Positions 1 through 9,407 of a DNA stretch of 40,975 nt are shown piece by piece. The stretch's first letter is position 1; every line of letters begins with the position of its first letter. This DNA is from an uncultured Pelagibacteraceae bacterium (GTDB taxonomy: Bacteria; Pseudomonadota; Alphaproteobacteria; Pelagibacterales; Pelagibacteraceae): assembly GCA_902555275.1 (NCBI GenBank), contig CACDRY010000010.1, forward strand, positions 1 to 40,975, in the 5' to 3' direction. The notes beneath the pieces were generated by a model that was not told where the DNA came from, did no database searches, and worked only from the letters and a program-made list of their open reading frames with translations. A program made the position numbers and the translations under genes.

Positions 1-1190
1 CTATCAAATTTTGCTGACTCCATTTGTGAGGATAATGATCTTGACCATATTAAGTTGTAAAGTTTGTATTGATCTGTGCTTAAATATTTTTTAATATCTT
101 CAGGGACTCTACCAATTTCTGTTGGTCTGATAGCTTCATGAGCTTCTTGTGCGTTTTTTGCCTTTTTGCCTGAATAATTTAATGGCGAGGGTGGTAAGTA
201 TGTTTCACCATAATTTTGAGTAATGAAATTTCTAAAAGAAGCCACAGCATCCTTTGATATATTAGTCCCATCTGTACGCATATAAGTAATTAAACCAACA
301 GTTTCACCATCAATATCTATACCTTGATACAGTCTTTGGGCAATTTGCATTGTTCTAGATGCTCCAAAACCCAATTTGCTTGACGATGTTTGTTGTAAAG
401 TAGAGGTAGTAAAAGGACCAGAAGGGTTTCTTGTATAAATTTTAGATATAATATCTGTAATATTATATTTTTTATTTTTAACTAAATCTAAAGCATTATT
501 AATATTTTCTTTATTTTTAAATGAGAATTTTTCAATTTTTTTACCATCTAGTTGAGTAATAGATGTTTTTATTTCCAAATTTTCTTTCGTTAAGAAATAT
601 AAGTTTAGTGTCCAATATTCTTCTGGTTTAAAAACTTCTATTTCGTGTTCCCTCTCTGTTAGCAATCTAAGAGCAACAGATTGAACTCTTCCTGCTGATT
701 TAGATCCTGGTAATTTTGTCCATAAAATTGGCGATATGTTAAAACCTACTAAATAATCAAGCGCTCTTCTTGCCATATAAGCGTTAACAAGTTCATTTTC
801 TATATTTCTTGGATTGTCTATACCATTTGTTACAGCTTTTTTAGTTATTTCATTAAAAACCACACGTTCTACCTTTTTATCTTTAAGAAGTTTTTTTTCA
901 TTTAAAAACTCTTTGACATGCCAAGCAATTGCTTCACCTTCTCGATCTGGGTCAGTAGCTAAAATAATCTTTTCAGAATTTTTAGCTGTATCGGTAATTT
1001 CTTTTAAATATTTTTTTGAGAAACTATCTACTTCCCAAATCATTTTAAAAGAATTTTCTGGATCGACAGAACCATTTTTTGAAGGAAGATCTCTAATATG
1101 ACCATAACTTGCTAAAACAGTGTAATTTGAACCTAAATATTTATTTATAGTTTTAGCTTTTGCAGGACTTTCAACAATTACAAGATTCAT
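1..1190 (-). CDS. topA: DNA topoisomerase I, N-terminal part (cut by window edge)
   Basis: Type IA topoisomerase that relaxes negative supercoils by cutting one strand through a 5'-phosphotyrosine. The first 396 codons are visible, starting at the ATG at 1190 (MNLVIVESPAKAKTI); the frame is open to the window edge, so the C-terminal half, including any zinc-ribbon repeats, is missing. The Toprim acidic motif DPDREGE lies near residue 80. The active-site tyrosine is Tyr303 in GLITYMRTDG, and SAGRVQSVALRLL is the usual core motif. It is last in a minus-strand run after plsY, with a 37-bp gap. In many alphaproteobacteria dprA lies between plsY and topA; it is absent here. Identification is firm. 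Confidence 0.96.
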   Translation of the reverse strand, partial: MNLVIVESPAKAKTINKYLGSNYTVLASYGHIRDLPSKNGSVDPENSFKMIWEVDSFSKKYLKEITDTAKNSEKIILATDPDREGEAIAWHVKEFLNEKKLLKDKKVERVVFNEITKKAVTNGIDNPRNIENELVNAYMARRALDYLVGFNISPILWTKLPGSKSAGRVQSVALRLLTEREHEIEVFKPEEYWTLNLYFLTKENLEIKTSITQLDGKKIEKFSFKNKENINNALDLVKNKKYNITDIISKIYTRNPSGPFTTSTLQQTSSSKLGFGASRTMQIAQRLYQGIDIDGETVGLITYMRTDGTNISKDAVASFRNFITQNYGETYLPPSPLNYSGKKAKNAQEAHEAIRPTEIGRVPEDIKKYLSTDQYKLYNLIWSRSLSSQMESAKFD

Positions 1191-1227
1191 AATTAGTCAA
1201 ACTACTTATAACTATTAATCTGTCAAA

Positions 1228-1803
1228 TTAATAAATTTTACTCTTGCTTTCTTCTTTGTTTATTAATCTTTTTATATTTTGCCTATGTGTATAAAAAATT
1301 AAAACAAACATAATAATGAAAAAAATTATGTTACCTTTATTAATGATTAATAAGTATAAAGGTATTGAAATAGAAGCAAATAAAGATGATAGAGACGAAT
1401 ATTTTGATATTAAAAATGTTAAAATCCAAATAGTTCCAAAAACTAATGCATAATAAATATTTATTGAAATCAAAATTCCAACAAATGTTGCTACACCTTT
1501 GCCACCTTTAAATTTTAGCCAAACAGGGAATAAATGTCCTAAAAATGCACAAAGTGCAGATATATAAACTAAATCAGGATAATTGAATTTTATATATATA
1601 ACAGGCACAACAGCTTTTGCTATATCTAAAACAAGTGTTAAATAACCCAATGACTTATTGCCAGTTCTTAAAACATTTGTGGCACCTATATTTCCTGATC
1701 CTACATTTCTAATATCCTTTTTAAGTAAAATTCTTGTCAATAGATATCCAAAAGGTATAGAGCCAAATAGATAAGATACCAAAGCTGTTATAATATAATC
1801 CAT
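1228..1803 (-). CDS. plsY: Glycerol-3-phosphate acyltransferase PlsY
   Basis: Integral-membrane enzyme that transfers an acyl group from acyl phosphate to glycerol-3-phosphate, the first step of phospholipid synthesis. The 191 residues match the family length and form several hydrophobic segments. The three conserved loop motifs are visible: the first follows the N-terminal helix (FGSIPFGYLL), the second is GSGNIGATNVLRTGNK near residues 36-51, and the third is KFKGGKGVATFVG near residues 97-109. Its ATG overlaps the stop of the upstream dihydroorotase-like gene by one base, so the two are probably co-transcribed. Identification is firm. Confidence 0.95.
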   Translation of the reverse strand: MDYIITALVSYLFGSIPFGYLLTRILLKKDIRNVGSGNIGATNVLRTGNKSLGYLTLVLDIAKAVVPVIYIKFNYPDLVYISALCAFLGHLFPVWLKFKGGKGVATFVGILISINIYYALVFGTIWILTFLISKYSSLSSLFASISIPLYLLIINKGNIIFFIIMFVLIFYTHRQNIKRLINKEESKSKIY

Positions 1804-3092
1804 TATTCAGATTTAAATAATTCTTCACCATTAACAAATGTACTTATTACTTTACCTTGAAGTTTTTTGTCTTCAATAGGCGTATTTTTTGACTTTGATA
1901 TCAGTTTATCTTTTCTAACAACCCAAGGTTTATTTAAATCTACAATACAAAAATCAGCATCATTTCCTGTCGATAAGTTACCTTTATTTATTTTAAGTAT
2001 TTCTGCAGGTTTTGATGTTAAAGCTTTTATTATAGTTTCCAAATCAACCGATCCATTATGATATAATTCTAAGCTCAAGGGCAATAAAGTTTCAATTCCA
2101 GATGCGCCAGTTTCCGCTTGAGCAAAAGTTAATCTTTTATTTTCTTCATCTTCTGGTTTATGATCAGAAACAATAACATCAATTGTTTCATCATTTAATC
2201 CCTGAACTAGAGCGTTTCTATCAGTTTCTGTTCTCAAAGGAGGTGATAATTTTAAAAAAGTTTTGAAATCACCAATGTCGTTTTCATTTAATGATAAATT
2301 GTTTATAGAAACACCACAGCTGAAATTTACTTTATTTTTTCTTTCTCTGATTATATCTACTGAGTTTGCAGATGAAATCTGAGAAATATGATACCTACAA
2401 CTATTATATTCTAACAATGTTAAGTCTCTTTCTATAATTAACAATTCAGCACTTATTGGAATTCCTTGGAGACCGAGTTTTGTTGCTATAATGCCATCAT
2501 TAATCATTCCATTTTTTGACAATTCTGCATCTTCAGCATGTTGTATTATTAGTGATTTTAAATCTGATGCTGAATTCATAATCCTATTCATAATTCTAGG
2601 ATTTTGAATTGTTTTTACTCCATCTGTAAAACCAATTATTCCTTTACTCTGTAATAAACCAAATTCAGTCATATTTTCTCCTTCTGCTTTTAGTGTTAAT
2701 GCAGCCGTTGGATAAATATTAATTTTTGACTTATCTCTTCCTCTTCTTTTAAGAAAATCAACTATTGAAACATTATCAATTACTGGGTTTGTATTAGGCA
2801 TTGTAACAACTGATGTTACGCCACCTGATAAAGCAGCTTCACTGAGGGTTCTAAAATTCTCCTTATACTCATATCCTGGTTCACCAACAAAAACTCGCAT
2901 ATCTACAATCCCTGGAAATATGTATTTTCCATTTAAATCTATTACTTTTTCTCTAGATGGAATGTTATTGGTATTTACTTTTTTTCCGACAGCTTCAATT
3001 TTTCCATTTTCTCCAATTATTATTCCTCCAATTTCTTTCAAAGAGTTATGAGGATCAATTATATTTGCGTTTATAAAGTATTTTTTTTTCAT
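1803..3092 (-). CDS. Non-catalytic dihydroorotase homologue (PyrC'/PyrX type)
   Basis: An amidohydrolase-fold protein of 429 residues placed directly after pyrB. It is clearly related to class I dihydroorotase: it has the PG.VD....GEPG and SGGVTSVVTMPNT motifs. However, the metal and catalytic residues are largely lost. The DxHxH motif reads D64-M-R66-V-F68, so both histidines and the following arginine are gone. The histidine expected in the HxSH motif is Gln238, and the PHH motif is replaced by Asn264-Asn265. H185 and D310-H311 remain. In pseudomonads and other Proteobacteria such inactive homologues bind aspartate transcarbamoylase as a structural partner; that role is inferred here from adjacency. 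A true dihydroorotase should lie elsewhere in the genome. Confidence 0.85.
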   Translation of the reverse strand: MKKKYFINANIIDPHNSLKEIGGIIIGENGKIEAVGKKVNTNNIPSREKVIDLNGKYIFPGIVDMRVFVGEPGYEYKENFRTLSEAALSGGVTSVVTMPNTNPVIDNVSIVDFLKRRGRDKSKINIYPTAALTLKAEGENMTEFGLLQSKGIIGFTDGVKTIQNPRIMNRIMNSASDLKSLIIQHAEDAELSKNGMINDGIIATKLGLQGIPISAELLIIERDLTLLEYNSCRYHISQISSANSVDIIRERKNKVNFSCGVSINNLSLNENDIGDFKTFLKLSPPLRTETDRNALVQGLNDETIDVIVSDHKPEDEENKRLTFAQAETGASGIETLLPLSLELYHNGSVDLETIIKALTSKPAEILKINKGNLSTGNDADFCIVDLNKPWVVRKDKLISKSKNTPIEDKKLQGKVISTFVNGEELFKSE

Positions 3093-4034
3093 TTATTCAC
3101 AAAAAATCTTTAAGCAGGCCATTCTTACGGCCACACCTAATTCAACTTGTTCTTTTATTACACTTTTATTTATATCGTCTGCTAAGTTTGTATCAATTTC
3201 AATTCCTCTATTCATTGGTCCTGGATGCATTATTAAAGCATCCTCTTTAGCATATTGAATTTTATCAGGTGTTAGGCCGTAATACTCATAGTATTCTCTG
3301 TTGGATGATAGAAATGAGCTAGTCATTCTTTCATTTTGTAATCTTAACATCATTACTATGTCGCAATCTTTAACGCCTTTTTTCATATCAGAAAAAATAT
3401 TTACACCAAATTTTTCAATTTCATTCGGCATCAAATTGCTAGGGGCCACGATATTTACTTCTGCACCCAACATGTTTAGAAGGTAAATATTTGATCTTGC
3501 TACTCTTGAATGTAGTATATCCCCACATATTGCAATTTTAAGACCTTCTATTTTCTTTCTTCTATTTATAATTGTTAAAGCATCCAATAATGCCTGAGTT
3601 GGATGTTCTCTTCTACCATCACCTGCGTTTAGTACTGCACAATTAACTTTTTGAGATAGAAGATTACAAGCCCCTGAGTCTTGGTGTCTTATTACAATAA
3701 TGTCTGGGTGCATTGCGTTTAAGGTCATAGCAGTATCTATTAACGTTTCACCTTTTTTGATTGCTGAATTTGTAATATTCATTGACATTACATCTGCACC
3801 CAATCTTTTTCCTGCTAATTCGAAAGAGCTCTGTGTTCTAGTTGATGGCTCAAAAAATAAGTTTATTTGAGTTTTTCCTTTTAAAATATCAATTTTTTTG
3901 TTTTTGCTTTTATTTAATTCTATGAATTTAGAAGCTTCATTCAAGATAGTGGTAACATCGCTAACAGATAAATCCTGGATACCTAACAAATGTTTTTGAG
4001 ATATTTTAATAGCTTTTTTTGATTTAGCTGCCAT
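3093..4034 (-). CDS. pyrB: Aspartate carbamoyltransferase catalytic subunit
   Basis: Condenses carbamoyl phosphate with aspartate, the committed step of pyrimidine synthesis. The protein has 313 residues. The carbamoyl-phosphate motif is FFEPSTRTQ (residues 60-68), a swivel-loop lysine lies in IKKGETL (about residue 93), HPTQALLD occupies 144-151, and HPGPMNRG lies near the C-terminus. The stop codon abuts the ATG of the inactive dihydroorotase homologue with no spacer, the arrangement expected if the two proteins assemble together. A 42-bp gap separates it from upstream ruvX. No pyrI regulatory-subunit gene is visible nearby. Confidence 0.96.
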   Translation of the reverse strand: MAAKSKKAIKISQKHLLGIQDLSVSDVTTILNEASKFIELNKSKNKKIDILKGKTQINLFFEPSTRTQSSFELAGKRLGADVMSMNITNSAIKKGETLIDTAMTLNAMHPDIIVIRHQDSGACNLLSQKVNCAVLNAGDGRREHPTQALLDALTIINRRKKIEGLKIAICGDILHSRVARSNIYLLNMLGAEVNIVAPSNLMPNEIEKFGVNIFSDMKKGVKDCDIVMMLRLQNERMTSSFLSSNREYYEYYGLTPDKIQYAKEDALIMHPGPMNRGIEIDTNLADDINKSVIKEQVELGVAVRMACLKIFCE

Positions 4035-4076
4035 TAAAATTAACTCTATAACTATATAGTATTAACTATGCAACCA

Positions 4077-4532
4077 TTAATTTTGAATAAAATCTAAAGC
4101 GCCTTGTAAAATAAAAGCAGCTGCAAACTTATCAATATCTTTCTCTCTTTTACTGACATTTATATCTAATTCGCTTGATAAATTGAAAGCACCAACAGTA
4201 GATAATCTTTCATCCCACAAAGACACAGGAATATCAATTTGATTTGAAATATTGATTGCTATATCTTTTGCTGATTGTGAAGATTTTCCGTAGGTGCCAT
4301 CCATATTTATTGGATTACCTATAATAATTCCTTTGATGTCATATTCTGCAATGATACTTTCAAGATCATCAATCAATTTACCTTGTTTAGATTTACCTAA
4401 GGTCTGAAGGGGAGTGGCAATCTTTTGATTATAATCACTTATTGCTATTCCAATCCTTTTTGTGCCTAAATCTATACCCAATAATCTTGAACCACTTGAT
4501 AATTTGTTTTTGAATTCATTAATTGTGATCAT
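4077..4532 (-). CDS. ruvX: Holliday-junction resolvase-like protein RuvX/YqgF
   Basis: RNase H-fold protein of the YqgF/RuvX family, linked to pre-16S rRNA 5'-end processing and to Holliday-junction cleavage. From the ATG at 4532 it has 151 residues. The first acidic residue is in GIDLGTKRIGIAISD (about residue 21), and GNP, SLWDERLST and the terminal DKFAAAFILQ motif complete the family pattern. A TTG five codons upstream (4547) is a possible longer start; I prefer the ATG because the family begins shortly before the GIDLG strand. It diverges from gatC across a gap of about 50 bp. Confidence 0.9.
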   Translation of the reverse strand: MITINEFKNKLSSGSRLLGIDLGTKRIGIAISDYNQKIATPLQTLGKSKQGKLIDDLESIIAEYDIKGIIIGNPINMDGTYGKSSQSAKDIAINISNQIDIPVSLWDERLSTVGAFNLSSELDINVSKREKDIDKFAAAFILQGALDFIQN

Positions 4533-4582
4533 ATTGTATATTTTCAACTTAAGTGGTACTTTGCGACATTATTTTTTACCAT
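4533..4582. promoter_or_regulatory. Divergent ruvX/gatC intergenic region
   Basis: A 50-bp spacer between two gene runs transcribed in opposite directions, so it must hold at least part of both promoters. No clear -35/-10 pair or operator stands out by eye. Confidence 0.4.
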
Positions 4583-4870
4583 ATGACGATAGATCTTAAA
4601 ACTGTAAAACACATATCAAAATTAGCAAGAATCTCACTTGAAGAGAAAAAAGCTGAAAAGTTGGCAGATGATATGAATTCAATATTTGAATTTATTGAAA
4701 AATTAAATGAGCTTAAAACTGAGAATGTTGAACCATTAACCTCTATTGCTGAAACAACTTTAAGATTCAGAGAAGATAAAATAACTAGCGATAATATAAG
4801 AGAAAAGATTCTTAAAAATTCCCCTGAAAAAAATGATGATTTTTTTGTTGTTCCGAAAGTAGTTGAGTAA
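4583..4870 (+). CDS. gatC: Glutamyl/aspartyl-tRNA amidotransferase subunit C
   Basis: Small subunit that stabilises the GatCAB complex, which converts Glu-tRNA(Gln) and Asp-tRNA(Asn) into the correctly charged forms. From the ATG at 4583 the 95 residues begin [19 protein letters not shown], the usual GatC N-terminus; a GTG at 4553 would add ten residues that do not resemble the family. The central [13 protein letters not shown] and the arginine/aspartate-rich LRFREDKIT are typical. The stop overlaps the gatA ATG by one base. Confidence 0.95.
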   Translation: MTIDLKTVKHISKLARISLEEKKAEKLADDMNSIFEFIEKLNELKTENVEPLTSIAETTLRFREDKITSDNIREKILKNSPEKNDDFFVVPKVVE

Positions 4871-6327
4871 TGACAGAAATAACATCTTTAAGCCTTTTTG
4901 AATTAATTAAAAATATTAAAGAAAAGAAAATATCATCAAATGAAGTTGCAAAATCTTTTATTGATAGATCTGAAAAGTCAAAAAAACTAAATGTATATGT
5001 AACTGAAAATTTTGAAAATTGTCTTAAACTTTCAAAAGAGTTTGATAACAAACCAAATTTTGATTTAAAACTTCCGGGCATTCCAATTGCTGTAAAAGAT
5101 CTATTTTGTACAAATGAAGTAAGAACAACAGCTGGAAGCAATATCTTAAATAATTTTGTCCCCAGCTATGAATCTACTGTAACACAAAATATATGGAATG
5201 AAGGTGGTATTTTGCTTGGCAAACTTAATTGTGATGAATTTGCAATGGGCTCATCAAATGAAACAAGTTTTTTTGGTAATGTTCAAAACCCAATTGCAAA
5301 AGATTTAGTTCCAGGTGGATCATCTGGTGGTTCTTCATCCGCTATAGCAGCAAATTTAACACCTGTAACAATAGGCACTGATACTGGTGGATCTATTAGG
5401 CAGCCTGCCTCTTTTACCGGAACCGTAGGCTTAAAACCTACCTATGGAAGTTGTTCTCGATATGGCATTGTTGCTTTCGCATCGTCTCTAGACCAAGCAG
5501 GTCCTATGAGTAAAGATGTCAAAGATAGCTCCATTCTTTTAGAAGTGATCTCATCATTTGATAATAAAGATTCAACCTCAATTGATTTTAAAAGAAATAA
5601 TTATTCATCAGATTTAACTAGAAATATCAAAGGTATAAAAATTGGAATCCCAAAAGAATACAGAGTTGATGGGATGCCAGGTGAAATTGAGAGTCTTTGG
5701 AAAAAAGGTATTGAATATGCAAAAGATTGTGGAGCCGAAATAATTGACATTTCATTACCTCACACAAGTTATGCATTGCCCACTTATTACATTGTAGCAC
5801 CAGCAGAAGCTTCATCTAATTTAGCAAGATATGATGGTGTTAAATATGGTTTAAGATCTTCCGGGGAAAGTTTGATTGATATGTATGAAAAAACTAGATC
5901 AGAAGGTTTTGGTGAAGAAGTTAAGAGACGGATAATGATAGGCACCTATGTTTTATCTTCTGGATATTATGATGCTTACTATCTTAAAGCTCAAAAGGTT
6001 AGACAATTAATTAAACAAGATTTTGATCAAGCTTATAATAAAGTCGATGCTATTTTGACACCTTCAACACCTAGTTCTGCATTTAAAATTGGAGAAAAAT
6101 CTAATGATCCAGTTTCAATGTATTTAAATGATATATTTACTGTCCCAGTAAATCTTGCAGGTTTACCAGGAATTTCAATACCAGCAGGTACAGATAAAAA
6201 TAATTATCCATTAGGTTTACAAATAATAGGTAAACCGTTTGATGAACAAACAGTTTTAAATATTGCTTATTCAATGGAGGAAAAAATCAATTATAAAAAT
6301 AATATAACTGATTGGTGGATGGAATAA
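4870..6327 (+). CDS. gatA: Glutamyl/aspartyl-tRNA amidotransferase subunit A
   Basis: Amidase subunit that hydrolyses glutamine and supplies ammonia for tRNA-dependent transamidation. The protein has 485 residues, the normal length. The Ser-cisSer-Lys triad can be placed: Lys76 in IAVKDLF, Ser151 in the [10 protein letters not shown] amidase signature, and nucleophile Ser175 in [10 protein letters not shown]. Translationally coupled on both sides by single-base overlaps (gatC upstream, gatB downstream). Confidence 0.97.
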   Translation: MTEITSLSLFELIKNIKEKKISSNEVAKSFIDRSEKSKKLNVYVTENFENCLKLSKEFDNKPNFDLKLPGIPIAVKDLFCTNEVRTTAGSNILNNFVPSYESTVTQNIWNEGGILLGKLNCDEFAMGSSNETSFFGNVQNPIAKDLVPGGSSGGSSSAIAANLTPVTIGTDTGGSIRQPASFTGTVGLKPTYGSCSRYGIVAFASSLDQAGPMSKDVKDSSILLEVISSFDNKDSTSIDFKRNNYSSDLTRNIKGIKIGIPKEYRVDGMPGEIESLWKKGIEYAKDCGAEIIDISLPHTSYALPTYYIVAPAEASSNLARYDGVKYGLRSSGESLIDMYEKTRSEGFGEEVKRRIMIGTYVLSSGYYDAYYLKAQKVRQLIKQDFDQAYNKVDAILTPSTPSSAFKIGEKSNDPVSMYLNDIFTVPVNLAGLPGISIPAGTDKNNYPLGLQIIGKPFDEQTVLNIAYSMEEKINYKNNITDWWME

Positions 6328-7802
6328 TGTCTAAAAATAATTCAGAATATTTAATTGAGCGAAATGATAATGTTTATGAAGTTGTTATAGGACTTGAAGT
6401 TCATGCTCAAGTAACATCAAATTCAAAACTTTTTTCATCTTCTTCTACGAAATTTGGTGCTGAACCTAACACTCAAGTAAGTTTAGTTGATGCAGCATTT
6501 CCAGGAATGCTTCCAGTAATTAATGAATATTGTATTAAACAAGCTATAAAAACTGGTATTGGTTTAAAAGCTAAGATCAATAATAAGTCAGTTTTTGATA
6601 GAAAGAATTATTTTTATGCTGATTTACCTCAGGGATATCAAATTTCACAATATAAATATCCAATTGTGGGTGAGGGAAATGTTATTTTGGATATGCCTGA
6701 AGGTCAAAAACAAGTTGGAATAGAAAGATTACATTTAGAGCAGGATGCGGGAAAAAGTATTCATGATGTTGATCCGAGTAACACACTAGTTGATCTAAAT
6801 AGATCGGGTGTAGCTTTAATGGAGATTGTTAGTAAGCCTGATTTAAGATCACCAGATGAAGTCAATGCTTATATAAAAAAACTTAGATCTATTATGAGAT
6901 ATTTAGGAACTTGTGATGGTAACATGCAAGAGGGATCATTGAGAGCTGATGTTAATGTGTCCGTAAGAATAAAAGGCTCAACAGATTTAGGAACAAGATG
7001 TGAAATAAAAAATGTTAATTCTATAAAGTTCATGCAAATGGCAATTATTTATGAAGCAAATAGACAAGTTGATTTAATAGAAGAAGGTGAAGAAATTAAT
7101 CAAGAAACAAGACTATTTGATACAAAAAAAAATGAAACAAGGTCAATGAGATCAAAAGAAGATGCTCATGATTATAGATACTTTCCAGATCCTGATTTAC
7201 TTCCATTAGAAGTTACGGATGAATTTATTGATCATCTTAAATCTGAAATCCCTGAATTACCAGATGACAAAAAGAAAAGGTTTATTGATGAGTTTAAAGT
7301 TTCACCTTATGAAGCAACAATATTAGTCTCTGATATTGATACAGCAAAATATTTTGAAGAAGTTGTTGCTAAAATGGGCAAAAACCGCGACATGAAACTT
7401 GCCGTAAATTGGATTACAGGTGAATTATTTGCTGTTTTAAATAATAAAAATATTGAAATTAATCAAAGTCCAATAAGTGCAAAAAATTTAGCGAAATTGA
7501 TTAATTTAATTAAAAATGGAACGATCTCAGGTAAAATTGCTAAAACAATATTTGAATTAATGTTGGATGGCGACTTAGATCCTCAAATAATTGTTGAGGA
7601 AAAGGGGTTAAAGCAACAAAGCGATCCAAAAGCACTAGAGGCATTAATTGATAAAATTATCAACGAAAACAGAGAAAAAGCCATTGAATATAAACAAGGA
7701 AAAGAAAAGTTATTTGGTTTCTTTGTGGGGCAAGCAATGAAAGCTTCTGGTGGAAAGGCTAACCCTCAATTAATTAACGAAATATTAAAGAAGAAACTTT
7801 AA
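6327..7802 (+). CDS. gatB: Glutamyl/aspartyl-tRNA amidotransferase subunit B
   Basis: Kinase and tRNA-binding subunit of GatCAB; it phosphorylates the misacylated glutamate or aspartate before amidation. From the ATG at 6327 it has 491 residues. GLEVHAQ near residue 22, the cradle-domain motifs ([38 protein letters not shown]) and the C-terminal YqeY-like helical tail ending [17 protein letters not shown] are all present. An in-frame ATG at 6312 would overlap gatA further; the site overlapping its stop is the better start. Confidence 0.96.
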   Translation: MSKNNSEYLIERNDNVYEVVIGLEVHAQVTSNSKLFSSSSTKFGAEPNTQVSLVDAAFPGMLPVINEYCIKQAIKTGIGLKAKINNKSVFDRKNYFYADLPQGYQISQYKYPIVGEGNVILDMPEGQKQVGIERLHLEQDAGKSIHDVDPSNTLVDLNRSGVALMEIVSKPDLRSPDEVNAYIKKLRSIMRYLGTCDGNMQEGSLRADVNVSVRIKGSTDLGTRCEIKNVNSIKFMQMAIIYEANRQVDLIEEGEEINQETRLFDTKKNETRSMRSKEDAHDYRYFPDPDLLPLEVTDEFIDHLKSEIPELPDDKKKRFIDEFKVSPYEATILVSDIDTAKYFEEVVAKMGKNRDMKLAVNWITGELFAVLNNKNIEINQSPISAKNLAKLINLIKNGTISGKIAKTIFELMLDGDLDPQIIVEEKGLKQQSDPKALEALIDKIINENREKAIEYKQGKEKLFGFFVGQAMKASGGKANPQLINEILKKKL

Positions 7803-7839
7803 TTTTAACGAACATATATTCATTATATAATTAAAATAG

Positions 7840-8490
7840 ATGGGTAATAACATTGAAATTTCTGAAAAAATTGAAAAATATATTAATAATTTTAGTTTTA
7901 AACTAAGCCCAGTTCAAAAAGAAATCATAGATTATAATAATACACTTGGAAATGAAAAGAGAATGCAAGTAGCAATATCTCAATGTCATTTTCTCCATTT
8001 AATTATAAAAATATCTAATATAAAAAATGTGCTTGAAATTGGAACTTTTACTGGTTTAAGTGCACTTTCTATTGCTCTTGCCCTTCCTGATGATGGAAAA
8101 CTTACAACACTTGATAAAGACAAAGAGACAAGCAAGATTGCAGTAAGTTTTTTTAAGAAAGCTAAACAAGATAAAAAAATTCAAATGATTGTAAAACCTG
8201 CACTAGATAGTTTAGATGAATTAAAAAATCAAAAATATGATATGGTTTTTATTGATGCTGATAAACTCAACTATAAAGAATATTATGAAAAATCATTTAA
8301 GATAATAAATAAGGGTGGTTTAATCATCATTGATAATGTTTTATGGCATGGTGAAGTCGTAGATGAAGATAAAATGGATAAATTTACATTAAATATAAGA
8401 GAATTAAATGAATATATTTCAAATGATGAAAAGGTAGAACAAATAATCATCCCATTGGGAGATGGAATGACTGTTTGTAGAGTTTTATAA
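7840..8490 (+). CDS. SAM-dependent O-methyltransferase, class I (catechol/caffeoyl-CoA type)
   Basis: A 216-residue Rossmann-fold methyltransferase. The AdoMet motif is VLEIGTFTGLSALSIALAL (about residues 66-84), followed by the acidic LTTLDKD and then MVFIDADKLNYKEYYE, which carries the metal-coordinating aspartates of this cation-dependent family. GGLIIIDNVLWHGEV supplies the next Asp-Asn pair. Substrate cannot be inferred. It starts 37 bp after gatB and its stop overlaps trhO by one base. Confidence 0.85.
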   Translation: MGNNIEISEKIEKYINNFSFKLSPVQKEIIDYNNTLGNEKRMQVAISQCHFLHLIIKISNIKNVLEIGTFTGLSALSIALALPDDGKLTTLDKDKETSKIAVSFFKKAKQDKKIQMIVKPALDSLDELKNQKYDMVFIDADKLNYKEYYEKSFKIINKGGLIIIDNVLWHGEVVDEDKMDKFTLNIRELNEYISNDEKVEQIIIPLGDGMTVCRVL

Positions 8491-9392
8491 TGTTTAATAT
8501 TTTTGGTTTTTATAAATTTAAAAAAATTAGTAATCTAAAAAAATTAAAAAAAAAGTTAGAGAATAATCTAAAAGGTTATGGTATTAGTGGAACAATAATT
8601 ATTTCATCAGAGGGTGTAAATGGAACAATTTCAGCCAAAAATAATAACCTTTTAAAATTTAATAAACTTTTAAAAAAAATATTATCTATTAAAAAATATA
8701 ATTCAGAAAATAATTCTAATAGTAAATTTAATCCATTTCATAAACCAAAAGTTAAAATTAAAAAGGAAGTTGTTCCAATGGGTTTTAAAGTTAGAAACTA
8801 CAAATTTCCTAAGAACAACCTTAATCCAAGAGAATGGAATAAAATAATTAAAAAAAATGATACGGTTTTGATAGATGCACGGAAATCTTTTGAGTACGAT
8901 GTGGGAACTTTTAAAAAATCTTTAAATCCAAATGTAGAAAACTTTCGTCAATTTCCTAAATATTTAAATCAATTTAAAAAAAGTGAAAAAATAGCAATGT
9001 TTTGCACTGGTGGTATCAGATGTGAAAAAGCAAATATTTATTTGAAAAAAAAAGGTTTTAAAAATGTATATGTTTTAAAAGGTGGAATTATTAATTATCT
9101 TAATAATATTGACAAAAAAAATAGTCAATGGAGTGGTGAATGTTTTGTTTTTGACAATAGAGTTTCAATAAAACATGGTTTAAAGCAGGGCAGTTATTCA
9201 GTTTGTAGTGGATGCAGAAAACCTCTTTCTGTTAAAGAAAAAAAATCTGCTAAATATTTGGAAGGTATCCATTGTCCAAAATGTCACGATCACTTAACAG
9301 ATGATCAAAAATCAAGATTTGCAATGAGACAAAAACAAATAATACTTGCAAAAAAAAATAGCAAGAGACATATCTTTAAAAAAGAATATTAA
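8490..9392 (+). CDS. trhO: tRNA uridine(34) hydroxylase, rhodanese family (TrhO/YceA)
   Basis: The family performs oxygen-dependent 5-hydroxylation of the wobble uridine in certain tRNAs. The 300 residues show the N-terminal acylphosphatase-like region (KGYGISGTIIISSEGVNGTIS), a rhodanese domain with catalytic Cys172 in MFCTGGIRCEK, and a C-terminal cysteine cluster (CSGCRKPLS, then CPKCHD) that may bind zinc. The sequence is unusually lysine-rich, in line with the low GC content. Translationally coupled to the methyltransferase upstream. Confidence 0.9.
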   Translation: MFNIFGFYKFKKISNLKKLKKKLENNLKGYGISGTIIISSEGVNGTISAKNNNLLKFNKLLKKILSIKKYNSENNSNSKFNPFHKPKVKIKKEVVPMGFKVRNYKFPKNNLNPREWNKIIKKNDTVLIDARKSFEYDVGTFKKSLNPNVENFRQFPKYLNQFKKSEKIAMFCTGGIRCEKANIYLKKKGFKNVYVLKGGIINYLNNIDKKNSQWSGECFVFDNRVSIKHGLKQGSYSVCSGCRKPLSVKEKKSAKYLEGIHCPKCHDHLTDDQKSRFAMRQKQIILAKKNSKRHIFKKEY

Positions 9393-9407
9393 TTTAAATA
9401 TAACTTT

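Noticed and set aside
1..1190. Possible frameshift in topA because the frame has no stop in the window
   Set aside because: The frame is open from the ATG at 1190 to base 3, with Toprim and active-site tyrosine in the same register; it simply runs off the edge.
4562..4568. TGCGACA shared by the ruvX/gatC and hemB/oxygenase spacers as a possible common operator
   Set aside because: A single 7-mer at different distances from the starts is expected by chance in 41 kb on two strands.
4553..4582. Extended GTG start for gatC
   Set aside because: The ten added residues do not resemble GatC, whose N-terminus fits the ATG at 4583.
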